Below, in pieces: positions 27,704 through 35,900 of a stretch of 46,708 bases of DNA. This DNA comes from Gammaproteobacteria bacterium (GTDB lineage: Bacteria; Pseudomonadota; Gammaproteobacteria; Steroidobacterales; Steroidobacteraceae). The stretch spans positions 1 to 46,708 of the forward strand of contig CANIOW010000025.1 in assembly GCA_947469285.1 (NCBI GenBank), written 5' to 3'. Both the position numbers and the translations under genes were made by a program. A model generated the notes under the pieces. The model had not been told where the DNA came from. It saw nothing but the letters and a program-made list of their open reading frames with translations, and ran no database searches. Position 1 is the stretch's first letter. Every line of letters starts with the position of its first letter.

Positions 27704-29280
27704 CGCGTGGCCATAGCTGCGGCAACTGGCGCAGTGGCGGCGAGTGCCGCATCGGCCCAGCGCTGCCGGTGGTTCAGCGTGGCCAGCGGGATGCCCTCGG
27801 CCAGTGCGGTTATCACCAACTGCACGTTGGCGTCGGCCTGCAGCGCCGCCAGCTCCAACCGGCTCCAGTGATTTAAGTCGGTCCCCGGACTGAACGGCGA
27901 GAAAAACCAATTACAGCACTGCGTGAGGTAGTAGCAGCGGTAGGCATCAGCCCGCATTGGCGCGCTGACCTGCAGTTCCCCGGCGGCGCCGGCTTCCAGC
28001 AGGGCCTGGTACTGCGGTAGGTCATGCGCCTGCCAGACGAAACCTAGGCCGGCGTAGTAGGCTCGCGACGGCGTCACCACCGGCTTGCCGAGCGCGGCTG
28101 CCTCGATGCCGATGGTGGAGGTGTAGGTGACAACTAGGGCGACTCGGGCAAGTAAAGCGTAGCTATTGACGCTGTCGGCTGCGGCGATGAAGTGCAGTCG
28201 CGGCTCGTCGCCGAAGTGGCAATGCAACAGTGCGCGATAGTCGTCGCTGGTCCGGCACATGGGTAGGCGCTCGGCGGGGTGCTGGCGCACGATGACGCTG
28301 GCGCTACTGTGCTGCAACAGATGGCGTACGGTCTCGACAATCCATTGAGTGTTGTCGAGGAACACTGTGTGCAGCCCTAGCGCGGCTGCATCCCAGGACG
28401 AGTTCAGTGCCACCAGTGCTGCACCATCGTAGCGCGCATCGCCGCTGCCGGCATCGGCGATCTGCGACGCGAACGTGTCCACACCCTTACGGCGCTTGGC
28501 CATTTCGGCCGCAGCTGCCGCATGGGCAAAGGCATACTCGTCTGGCGTGCTGGTGGCTTGGAGGTGGCTCAGCGCGGAGGGAATATCGGCGAGTTGGGAG
28601 GCCACGCCGTCGGTAGCAAATATTGCCACGCCTTTGCCACCGCCATCGAAGCTGCACACGCGCAGACCCTGGGCGCGGGCCTGCGCTACCCAGACACCGG
28701 AGGTGCCGAACACGCCGCCCGGCACCAGCAGCACATCGTGGCCGCCGTGTCCGAGCATGCGGCGGATTGGCCCGTCGGCCCTGCTGATCTGGGCTAGGCA
28801 CTGATCGGTATAGGCTTTGCGGCCGATCTCTAGCATCTCGCCGCGCAGGTGCCAGGTAGTATTCAGGTGAGCCAGTTCGTGCACTTGCGGGCCAGGTGCG
28901 GCGTCGGCATCGCTTGGCACTGCCTGCGTGGACAGCACCGTCAGAGCGTGGTGGCCCTGCATACTGCGCAATACGGCCCGCAGCTGCCGCAGCACAAAGG
29001 CATGGCGCCAAGGTTTGTCGCCGAAGGGCAGGTCGTCCAGCACGAAGGCGACGCGGCAGCCACGTGCGGACATCAGTAGTGCTAAGACCAGCGTGTACCA
29101 GGGCACTGAGGTACCCTGCCAGGGCGTGATGACGGCCAGCACGCGCGGGCCAGCGCAACCGGCGGCGGGTCGCGTGCTCAAAAAGGCTGCCACTGCCATC
29201 TGCATGCGGCGGGTGTTGCGCAGCCAAGCCAGCGGGTTGAAGCCGAGTGCGTCGGCGATGGGGCGGATCCGGTAATGCAT
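27700..29280 (-). CDS. Putative capsule-type (KpsC/KpsS-like) glycosyltransferase
   Basis: A 526-residue soluble protein without a signal peptide. The C-terminal half has the GT-B-like pattern VIVRQHPAERL and, from residue 385, TYTSTIGIEAAALGKPVV, which recalls the capsule-synthesis family of Kdo transferases. An N-terminal Rossmann-like strand (VLAVITPWQGTSVPWYTLVL) starts near residue 46. Kdo transferases use CMP-linked 3-deoxy sugars. Since this locus makes a CMP-nonulosonate, this gene is a fair candidate for the transferase that adds it; that is inference. It is coupled to wzy by ATGA overlap and follows wzx by 21 bases. Confidence 0.6.
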   Translation of the reverse strand: MHYRIRPIADALGFNPLAWLRNTRRMQMAVAAFLSTRPAAGCAGPRVLAVITPWQGTSVPWYTLVLALLMSARGCRVAFVLDDLPFGDKPWRHAFVLRQLRAVLRSMQGHHALTVLSTQAVPSDADAAPGPQVHELAHLNTTWHLRGEMLEIGRKAYTDQCLAQISRADGPIRRMLGHGGHDVLLVPGGVFGTSGVWVAQARAQGLRVCSFDGGGKGVAIFATDGVASQLADIPSALSHLQATSTPDEYAFAHAAAAAEMAKRRKGVDTFASQIADAGSGDARYDGAALVALNSSWDAAALGLHTVFLDNTQWIVETVRHLLQHSSASVIVRQHPAERLPMCRTSDDYRALLHCHFGDEPRLHFIAAADSVNSYALLARVALVVTYTSTIGIEAAALGKPVVTPSRAYYAGLGFVWQAHDLPQYQALLEAGAAGELQVSAPMRADAYRCYYLTQCCNWFFSPFSPGTDLNHWSRLELAALQADANVQLVITALAEGIPLATLNHRQRWADAALAATAPVAAAMATR

Positions 29281-29301
29281 GTCGGCTCGGGTTAGGGGTG
29301 G

Positions 29302-30702
29302 TCAGTGTCGGAACAGACGCCACCTGATGGCGCCGATCAGTGTAGCCAATACTGCCAGCTTGAGGCTAGCAGTCAGCGCCGCCGACCAACCCAGCGTGGG
29401 TAGCCAGACGGCCACAGCTGCAAGGCCTGCCGCCGTCGCTAAACCGCCGAGCATCGGCAGCAAGTAGGACTGCCCGGTAACGCGCCATGCGAGCCAGTGG
29501 CTCAGCAGGGTCATGGAAGTGAAGGCGCCAGCAAGGACCATCGCTGCGCCAAGGGCATGGTAACGGGGCACCAACAGCAGGCTGAGGCACACCGACAACA
29601 GTGCGCCAAAGATCGTTACTGCGACAGATGCCCGCGGGTGTCGGTGGTACAGCAGGGCGGTATCCGACACTTGAGAGAAGGAGTTGGCGAAATTAGCGAC
29701 CAGCAGTATCAGCAGAATCTGCAGGCCGTCGGCGTAGCTACGTGGCGCGACCAGCGCCAAGAGTTCACTGGAGAACAGCAGGAGCATGGCAGTGAGCCCC
29801 AGCATCATCGCCCGCAGCAGGCGGCCCGCGCGATCGAGGAGCCGCGGCACGTTCGCAGGCTCGGCGCTGAAAACCATCGGTTGCTGGGCCTTTGCGAAAG
29901 CGGTGGCAGCAATAGTCACGATCATTGCCAATTGCTGCGACAGCCCGAACACGGCAACTTCGTCCATTGACACATGACGCTGAAGAATGAGCGTGCTGAT
30001 GCGGTTCAGCAGAAAATAGGCGACGTATCCCAGTAGGCTGGGGCCGGCAAATGGCAGTGAAGTGCGGATGTGCTGCCAGTCGATGCGAGGTCGGAAGCTC
30101 CGGCCTAGCAGGGCTGGCAGCAGCAGTCCGGTCGCCGCCGTGCTGGCCACCATCGCCCAAAGCAAGCCGGGCAGGCCCATGTCCAGCACCGCCAAGTTGA
30201 CGGTCGCCATGCCCGCCAGCACTGCCGCCGTGCCAACCTGAACCAGCGCGAACGCCTTGGCGCGCCCCTCCATGCGTAGCCAAAGCGTGCCCAGCGTGGA
30301 GACGAAACTTAGCGCTGCCAAGCCGATGCTGAAACCTAGGTAGGGCATGGCCGGCGTGGTCGGAGAAAGCGCTGTCCAGAGCTGCTGCCCCCAGGCCGCC
30401 ATGGCGCCCAGCAGCATGGTCAGGCATAGGGCGAAGAACAGCAGCACCGAGCTGATGTAGGCCGCCTGTTGCCCGGACTGCCGATGATCGAAGTATACCC
30501 GTGAGACCGCCGATGGCAGGCCCAGGCAGACCAGGTAGGTGAAGATCTCGGTGTTGGCCTTGATGGCCACGTAAGTGCCGAACGCGGCCTGGGTCAGCGT
30601 GTGGGTGTACAGCGGCAGCAGTAAAAACCCACCCATAGCCATAACGGCCACGTCGGCAGCGCCGTAGAGTATGGTGATGGAGAGGAGGCGGCGGGTGTCC
30701 AA
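29302..30702 (-). CDS. wzx: Polysaccharide repeat-unit flippase Wzx
   Basis: A 466-residue MOP-superfamily exporter with about twelve to fourteen hydrophobic segments (for example MAMGGFLLLPLYTHTLTQAA at the N-terminus). It should move undecaprenyl-diphosphate-linked repeat units across the inner membrane. The start codon is TTG at 30700-30702, nine bases after the hisH stop; no good Shine-Dalgarno precedes it, so translation may depend on coupling. The presence of both Wzx and Wzy shows this is a Wzy-dependent pathway rather than an ABC-transporter one. Confidence 0.87.
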   Translation of the reverse strand: MDTRRLLSITILYGAADVAVMAMGGFLLLPLYTHTLTQAAFGTYVAIKANTEIFTYLVCLGLPSAVSRVYFDHRQSGQQAAYISSVLLFFALCLTMLLGAMAAWGQQLWTALSPTTPAMPYLGFSIGLAALSFVSTLGTLWLRMEGRAKAFALVQVGTAAVLAGMATVNLAVLDMGLPGLLWAMVASTAATGLLLPALLGRSFRPRIDWQHIRTSLPFAGPSLLGYVAYFLLNRISTLILQRHVSMDEVAVFGLSQQLAMIVTIAATAFAKAQQPMVFSAEPANVPRLLDRAGRLLRAMMLGLTAMLLLFSSELLALVAPRSYADGLQILLILLVANFANSFSQVSDTALLYHRHPRASVAVTIFGALLSVCLSLLLVPRYHALGAAMVLAGAFTSMTLLSHWLAWRVTGQSYLLPMLGGLATAAGLAAVAVWLPTLGWSAALTASLKLAVLATLIGAIRWRLFRH

Positions 30703-30711
30703 ACTAAGGTG

Positions 30712-31353
30712 TCACGGCCGCAGGAAGTTCTTCAGCACACGAAGGCCGACTTCGCCGCTCTTTTCAGGATGGAACTGGCAGCCCATCACGTTCAGGTTTC
30801 GGATGACCGCCGAAACAGCCACGCCGCCGTAGAGGCAATCGGCGAGGCGGTGGGCGTCGTCTTCAGGTTGTGCCATAAAAGAGTGCACAAAGTAGACCGA
30901 TTCGCCCGGCGCGATGCCGTCGAGCAGGGTGCCGGACCAGGCCGCCGGAGTGGACGCCGGCGCTAGGCCATTCCAGCCAATATGCGGAATCTTCTGTGGC
31001 TCACCGTCGGTAGCACGTTCCGGCACAGGTACCACGCGGCCGGTGATCAGGCCGAGGCCGGCGGTCTCACCGAATTCCGCGCTGGTGTCCATCAGCATCT
31101 GCATACCCAAGCAGATTCCGAGCAGCGGCGTGCCGCGGCGGCTGACCTCGTGCACGACATCCACTAGACGCCGCGCTTGCAGCGCGTCCATGCCATAGGC
31201 AAACGCGCCAACGCCCGGCAGCACCACGCGCCGCGCATTTAAGATGCGAGCCGGGTCGTCGGTGACCTCCACTGTGGCACCACAATGCAGCAAAGCCCTG
31301 CTCACGCTGAGCAGATTGCCCACGCCGTAGTCGATAACAGCCACGTCAGCCAC
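30712..31353 (-). CDS. hisH2: HisH-type glutamine amidotransferase subunit for sugar amidination (HisH2)
   Basis: A 213-residue class-I glutamine amidotransferase. The nucleophile Cys81 is in GICLGMQ and the His-Glu pair is in CQFHPEKS near residue 195. It hydrolyses glutamine and passes ammonia to its HisF partner. Although homologous to histidine-biosynthesis HisH, its place between an N-acetyl-sugar amidotransferase/hisF pair and wzx shows the WbpG-HisH2-HisF2 arrangement known from acetamidino-sugar pathways. The GTG start at 31353 overlaps the hisF stop by eight bases; starting further upstream would run deep into hisF in another frame. Confidence 0.88.
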   Translation of the reverse strand: MADVAVIDYGVGNLLSVSRALLHCGATVEVTDDPARILNARRVVLPGVGAFAYGMDALQARRLVDVVHEVSRRGTPLLGICLGMQMLMDTSAEFGETAGLGLITGRVVPVPERATDGEPQKIPHIGWNGLAPASTPAAWSGTLLDGIAPGESVYFVHSFMAQPEDDAHRLADCLYGGVAVSAVIRNLNVMGCQFHPEKSGEVGLRVLKNFLRP

Positions 31354-32116
31354 GGTCGAACGTCCGAACGGGGATGCCGGCCTGCAATGCCGCGCCCCGG
31401 ATGTCAGCCATGGTCGCGCGCTTGTAGTGCAGGATATCGGCCATGGCCACGGCATCGGCTTGGCCGTGGCGGACAACCTCTTCCATGTGCGCGGGCGTGC
31501 CCATGCCGCCGCTAGCGATGACCGGCACCGACACCTCAGCGGTCACCGCGCCGACCAGCGCCACGTCGAAGCCCTTGCGGGTGCCTTCCTGGTCGACGGA
31601 GGTCAGCAGTATCTCTCCAGCGCCCAGCGCCGCGCCACGCTTGGCCCACTCGATTACGTCGAGCCCGGTAGCCTCGCGGCCGTTGTCAGTGAAGGCTTCC
31701 CAGCGGCCGGGGCCGATGCGCTTGGCCTCGACCGACAGCACCATGCACTGGCTGCCGAAGCGGCGAGCGATTTCGGTAATCAGACGTGGATCGGCCACGG
31801 CAGCGGTATTGACTGCCACCTTGTCCGCGCCGCAGCGGAGAAGGCGCATGGCGTCGTCGACAGAGCGCACCCCGCCACCTACCGTCATCGGGATAAAGAC
31901 ATCCTGAGCGGTCTGCTGCACGATGTCGCCGAGGCTGTTGCGGCCGTACAGGCTGGCCACGCAGTCCATGTAGATCAGTTCGTCAGCGCCCTGCTCGTAG
32001 TACAGCTTGGCATGGTCGTGGGGCTTGCCGATGATGCGCAGGCCCTCCAAGTGCACACCCTTGATCAGGTTGGTACCCTTAACATCCAGCCGGGCGATGA
32101 TCCGGGTCTGTCTCAT
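31346..32116 (-). CDS. hisF2: HisF-type ammonia-channel subunit for sugar amidination (HisF2), D130E
   Basis: A 256-residue TIM barrel homologous to imidazole-glycerol-phosphate synthase HisF. Asp11 (ARLDVKG) is kept, but the second catalytic acid, Asp130 of true HisF, is Glu130 here (VLSVEAKR). Phosphate-binding phrases such as GGGVRS and ASGGMG remain. The change fits a protein that only guides ammonia from HisH2 to the amidotransferase. The ATG at 32116 overlaps the upstream stop (ATGA) and aligns with HisF numbering; an earlier in-frame start at 32173 is inside the upstream gene. Histidine biosynthesis is unlikely because no other his genes are present. Confidence 0.88.
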   Translation of the reverse strand: MRQTRIIARLDVKGTNLIKGVHLEGLRIIGKPHDHAKLYYEQGADELIYMDCVASLYGRNSLGDIVQQTAQDVFIPMTVGGGVRSVDDAMRLLRCGADKVAVNTAAVADPRLITEIARRFGSQCMVLSVEAKRIGPGRWEAFTDNGREATGLDVIEWAKRGAALGAGEILLTSVDQEGTRKGFDVALVGAVTAEVSVPVIASGGMGTPAHMEEVVRHGQADAVAMADILHYKRATMADIRGAALQAGIPVRTFDRG

Positions 32117-33417
32117 CCGGTATGGTCCCAAGGCGTATGGCGCAGCTTCCACTCGCCATCCTGTACCTTCCAAAGGTGCGGCGAGCGGAACTGGTCACAC
32201 GTGGCTAAAAACTCCTCGCGCGTCATGCTGATGTAGTCGAGAAACTCTTTTTCGTAGCGCGCGGGGTACTCACCCTCGTAGCGTTTCATCAGCGCGATAG
32301 CCTCCTGCTTATCGATGTGATTGTTACGAATCTCCTGAGCCGAGTCCATCATTGCCCGCCCAACGCCGAATTTGATCCAGCGTGTGAAGTAGAAGAACCC
32401 GTCCACCTTGTCGTCTAGGCTGTTGTACTTGGAGTAGGTCCCTTCGGTACGCACCGGGTTCGCCTCGAAGCCCGTATGTTCCACGGCGTAATAATAGGCC
32501 TCCTGCGGCACCCAGCGCTTGTAGTAGCCAAGATACTTGAAGTCGATGCCCTTGTGTTCCAACACCTCGGGCGGTACCGGCAGATAGGTCATCAGGTCAA
32601 CGAGTTCCACCCCCTCGTCGAGGTAGGCGCCTATCTGCTTGCCGCCAAGATAGATATCGCGAACGTCACGGCCGCCGACATAGTCGAGTGTGAATCCTTC
32701 ACTTTCGACCATGCTTCTTCCATTTGCGTAGCTGGAGGTCTTGTGCGAGATCATCTCGCCATACTCGCCGGGCATCTCCCCATAGAAGATCAACGGTATG
32801 TTGAACTGCGCGGCCATCTTTGCGACGAAGGTCTTCTGGCCCAAGATGAACGGCTGGAAGGGATGTAGCAGGTTTAACGTGGCGTTGCGGGTCAGCAACC
32901 GGTGAATCTTGCCGTTGGGGGTACAGAGAAAATTGTCGAAGCCGCCCACATGCAACCAGTTCTGGAAGTTCTTCCAGCCGATGTCGGTGTACTGGTGGGG
33001 TGACCAGGTCACAGTCAGCGGGTGCATGCCATACTTGTACTTGAGCAAGTGCGACTGCATGGCGCTGTCCTTGCCGCCACTACCCCCCACGATGCAGTCA
33101 TAGCTGCCATCGTTTCGGCGGTACTGTTTGCACAGTTCCTGCAGCTCGCGCTCGCGCTCGTCCCAGTCGATCTCGCCGCTCTCCTTCAGCTTGTTGAAAC
33201 GGCAGGCGTGGCAGACACCCTCTTCGTCGAAGCTGAGGGTGGTCTTGGTCGAGGCTGAGTTATGGCTATATTCGTTGCTCGACATCGGCTGCTGGTTAGA
33301 CATGTTGCAGGTAGCACAGAACATGACTTTGCGTGGCAGTCCGTACAGTACTTCCAATTCGTCTGTCGATTTCTCAAAACGGCTAAGATCAAGATCGTCG
33401 CTGGGGCAAATTATCAT
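32113..33417 (-). CDS. N-acetyl sugar amidotransferase (WbpG/PseA-like)
   Basis: A 434-residue ATP-pyrophosphatase-type enzyme. The PP-loop GGSGGKDS is at residues 111-118. Four cysteines (C34, C37, C69, C72; CATC and CHAC) look like a zinc site. Family members WbpG (P. aeruginosa) and PseA (Campylobacter) activate the carbonyl of a sugar N-acetyl group with ATP and use ammonia delivered by HisH2/HisF2 to form an acetamidino group. Here the sugar is expected to be the legionaminic-type acid or its precursor. A promoter-like sequence lies upstream at 33535-33563. Family call is firm; acceptor sugar is inferred from context. Confidence 0.87.
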   Translation of the reverse strand: MIICPSDDLDLSRFEKSTDELEVLYGLPRKVMFCATCNMSNQQPMSSNEYSHNSASTKTTLSFDEEGVCHACRFNKLKESGEIDWDERERELQELCKQYRRNDGSYDCIVGGSGGKDSAMQSHLLKYKYGMHPLTVTWSPHQYTDIGWKNFQNWLHVGGFDNFLCTPNGKIHRLLTRNATLNLLHPFQPFILGQKTFVAKMAAQFNIPLIFYGEMPGEYGEMISHKTSSYANGRSMVESEGFTLDYVGGRDVRDIYLGGKQIGAYLDEGVELVDLMTYLPVPPEVLEHKGIDFKYLGYYKRWVPQEAYYYAVEHTGFEANPVRTEGTYSKYNSLDDKVDGFFYFTRWIKFGVGRAMMDSAQEIRNNHIDKQEAIALMKRYEGEYPARYEKEFLDYISMTREEFLATCDQFRSPHLWKVQDGEWKLRHTPWDHTG

Positions 33418-33534
33418 GTTATTCGAACCCGCTATGGCAACTGATAATAAGCAGCTACTATAGTCATCTTTTTCGTTATCTATTGTGCGTATGGCGTGGG
33501 TGTAAGGTCAGATAGTCTCCCGCTTCGGTCTTTT

Positions 33535-33563
33535 ATTATTATATTTCCGCCGTCAGCGTTCAA
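33535..33563 (-). promoter_or_regulatory. Candidate sigma-70 promoter for the amidotransferase-to-acyltransferase unit
   Basis: On the minus strand TTGAAC (33563-33558) is followed after exactly 17 bases by AATAAT (33540-33535), about 117 bases before the amidotransferase ATG. The 186-bp gap (33418-33603) is AT-rich and is the largest non-coding stretch inside the island, so a second transcription unit may begin here. Confidence 0.4.
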
Positions 33564-33603
33564 TCTTCTCCTGCGTAACGCTATCTGTCGCCGGGGTAAG
33601 ACT

Positions 33604-34677
33604 CTAATCCAGCACGTCACTTAAAACGGGAACAACGTCGTGTGCGTCGCGTGCGAGCCTTAAGTCGTCGGGTCGACCGACGTCGAGCCAAGGTTCATGC
33701 ATCGGGTATACGATGGTGCGCATAGCCTTCTGCTGCAGCCGTTCGAACAGGGTAGGCATGTCGCAGTGCTCATCCGCGCCTAGTAGTTCGAGTGCCTGCG
33801 GCTCGAGCGCGTAAATGCCGGCATTAATATGGCTGCGGGATACTGGCTTTTCTTCGAAGCCGATGATGTCCACCCCGCGGGTTTTGACGACCCCGAACGG
33901 ATGTTGCCACTCATGCAGTCGGACGGCCATGGTGGCTGTTGCACTATGACGGCTGTGAAAATCAAGCAGCTCGCCGTAGCGTATGTCGGTGAGCACGTCG
34001 CCATTGGTTACTAGGAAGGGTTCTTCTGGCACCTGACCAAGCAGCCCCAGTGCACCGGCCGTGCCCAGTGGCTGCTGTTCGCGCAGGTACTCTATCTGTA
34101 CTTGCCAGCGACTGCCATCTCCAAAATGTTCTTCGAACATGTGCCCCAAGTAGTGCACTGCCAGAATGAACCGACGGAAACCCTCTAACCTGGCGCGTTC
34201 GATGATGTGCTCGAGCATCGGCCTGCCGCCCACCGGCAGCAGAGGTTTCGGACAGCTCTGTGTGTGTGGCAACAGGCGGGTGCCGCGGCCCCCGGCCATG
34301 ATCACCATAAGGTTGGGCCGCTGCGTCGGCGCAAGCAGGTCGGCCCAGATGTGCAGGCCGACCACTCGTCGCTGTTCGTCAATTACTGGGAGTTGGTGGA
34401 TCTTGTTGGCCTGCATCAGCTGCAGCACCATGTCACGGCCCCATTGGGGTGGCACTACCATGGGCTCGCGATGGACCACATCAGCCGCCGAGTTGCTTAA
34501 TGTCAGCCCGCTGAGCAGCCCGCGCCGGATGTCGCCGTCGGTGAGAATGCCGATCATTCGGCTGTCGGGTTGCACTAATATTGCGATCTGCAGGCCGGAT
34601 TCATCCAAGCAGCGGATGGCTTGGTGCAGGTTGGCATCTTCGGGAAGTAGCGCGGCGCGCCAAGTCTCAGTCGTCAT
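33604..34677 (-). CDS. ptmE: PtmE-like sugar-1-phosphate nucleotidyltransferase with N-terminal CBS pair
   Basis: A 357-residue protein with two CBS motifs (about residues 8-115; phrases GILTDGDIRRG and HQLPVIDEQRRVVG) followed by a nucleotidyltransferase domain with MAGGRGTRLLP at 128-137 and CPKPLLPVGGRPM. The same CBS-nucleotidyltransferase order is found in Campylobacter PtmE, which makes the GDP-activated glucosamine used for legionaminic acid. In this cluster it should supply GDP-GlcN/GDP-GlcNAc to LegB. Which nucleotide is used cannot be proved from sequence. It follows legG by 59 bases. Confidence 0.8.
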   Translation of the reverse strand: MTTETWRAALLPEDANLHQAIRCLDESGLQIAILVQPDSRMIGILTDGDIRRGLLSGLTLSNSAADVVHREPMVVPPQWGRDMVLQLMQANKIHQLPVIDEQRRVVGLHIWADLLAPTQRPNLMVIMAGGRGTRLLPHTQSCPKPLLPVGGRPMLEHIIERARLEGFRRFILAVHYLGHMFEEHFGDGSRWQVQIEYLREQQPLGTAGALGLLGQVPEEPFLVTNGDVLTDIRYGELLDFHSRHSATATMAVRLHEWQHPFGVVKTRGVDIIGFEEKPVSRSHINAGIYALEPQALELLGADEHCDMPTLFERLQQKAMRTIVYPMHEPWLDVGRPDDLRLARDAHDVVPVLSDVLD

Positions 34678-34736
34678 GGCGGAGGGTATGAAACGCGTAT
34701 TTCTCGCCGGTATGGAGGGGCATAGATTCAGCCTAC

Positions 34737-35900
34737 CTAGGCAACAGTAAGATTGTAGAACGACTTCTTGACGATTCCATCCAGCGAAACTGTCTTTAGC
34801 ACCCGCACGATATTTTCGCTGGCGCCACCCTGGCCATAAGGGTTTACCGCGTGCCGCACCAAGTGACGAAATGATGGGTCGTACAGTCGCCTGATCGCCG
34901 CCAGGATGGCCTCGCGCTGCGGCGGGCAGTTAATTACGCTCTCGGCTTTAAGGCGGCCACGCTGCCGGTCGCCTATGTTGACTGTGCCCACTCCTAGACT
35001 AGGTGCTTCGGTGAGCCCGCTGGAAGAGTTTCCGACTACGCCGTCAACTAACTTCAGGCACGACAGGTAGCGCAGCTGCCCTAGCGACGAGAAAGTGCAG
35101 GCATTGGGATGCGCTGCCACGAAATCGTCCAGAATTTTGCGCATGACCCGACTGCCAGTGTCGGCATTCGGCATGGTGAAGATCAGACGGGTTTCGGTCA
35201 GCGTTTGCAGCGCGGCCAGTAGCTCGCCCATCTGATTTTCCGAGCTATGCTGTTCCAGAGTGACCGGGTGCAATGTCACCAGCAGGTTGCGGTCGGCCAG
35301 CGGGATTCCCAGCGATGTCTCTAGTGCAGAGCGGTCGAGCAGTTCCGTCCGCAGAATTGCGTCGATGCCCAGACCGCCCACCAGATGCACCTGCTGTGGC
35401 TGTTCGCCGAGCTGGATAACCCGGCGGCGATAGTCTTCTGCAGCCACAAAGTGCAGATGCGCCATTTTAGTCACAGCGTGGCGGATTGCTTCGTCGAAGG
35501 CACCTTCTGTGGTTTCGCCGCCATGCAGGTGGGCTACCGGAATACCCGCGACCAAGGCAGCCGATGCCGCGGCGAGCACCTCAAAACGATCACCCAGCAG
35601 CACGATGATATCGGGCCGCAGTCGCTCGAAGGCGTCACCGAAGCCAATCAGGCCCAAGCCCATTGACTTGGCGGTGCCGGTAGCCGTGTCGGCGCTGACC
35701 AGCATTTCTACCCGTTCATCGATCGGGAAGCCATCGAGCTCGATCTCGCGGTAAGTGAGTCCGAACTCAGGCGACAGATGCGTGCCGGTAACTAGCAATT
35801 GCAACTTGAGTTCTGGTGCCTGCTGCACGCCCTGGATCACCCAGCGCAGCAAACCGTACTCGGCGCGAGTACCGGTTACGACGCAGATGCGGCGTGTCAT
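34737..35900 (-). CDS. legG: Hydrolysing nucleotide-sugar 2-epimerase, LegG/NeuC family
   Basis: A 387-residue NeuC-type enzyme. The N-terminus ICVVTGTRAEYGLLRWVI and the segments LLGDRFEVLAAASAAL, AHLHGGETTEGAFDEAIRHA and GNSSSGLTEAPSLGV are typical. In legionaminic synthesis it removes the nucleotide and inverts C2 of the diacetamido-trideoxy-glucose intermediate to give free 2,4-diacetamido-2,4,6-trideoxy-mannose. Pseudaminic pathways use the unrelated PseG at this step, so its presence points to the legionaminic branch. The ATG at 35900 overlaps the legI stop by four bases. Confidence 0.87.
   Translation of the reverse strand: MTRRICVVTGTRAEYGLLRWVIQGVQQAPELKLQLLVTGTHLSPEFGLTYREIELDGFPIDERVEMLVSADTATGTAKSMGLGLIGFGDAFERLRPDIIVLLGDRFEVLAAASAALVAGIPVAHLHGGETTEGAFDEAIRHAVTKMAHLHFVAAEDYRRRVIQLGEQPQQVHLVGGLGIDAILRTELLDRSALETSLGIPLADRNLLVTLHPVTLEQHSSENQMGELLAALQTLTETRLIFTMPNADTGSRVMRKILDDFVAAHPNACTFSSLGQLRYLSCLKLVDGVVGNSSSGLTEAPSLGVGTVNIGDRQRGRLKAESVINCPPQREAILAAIRRLYDPSFRHLVRHAVNPYGQGGASENIVRVLKTVSLDGIVKKSFYNLTVA

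Noticed and set aside
27704-27910. 69-residue N-terminal extension of Wzy
   Set aside because: It lies wholly inside the upstream glycosyltransferase gene, is Gly/Arg-rich and not membrane-like. The ATGA start at 27703 is better.
30712-32116. hisH and hisF as histidine-biosynthesis genes
   Set aside because: No other his genes are nearby, HisF has D130E, and an N-acetyl-sugar amidotransferase is directly coupled to hisF.
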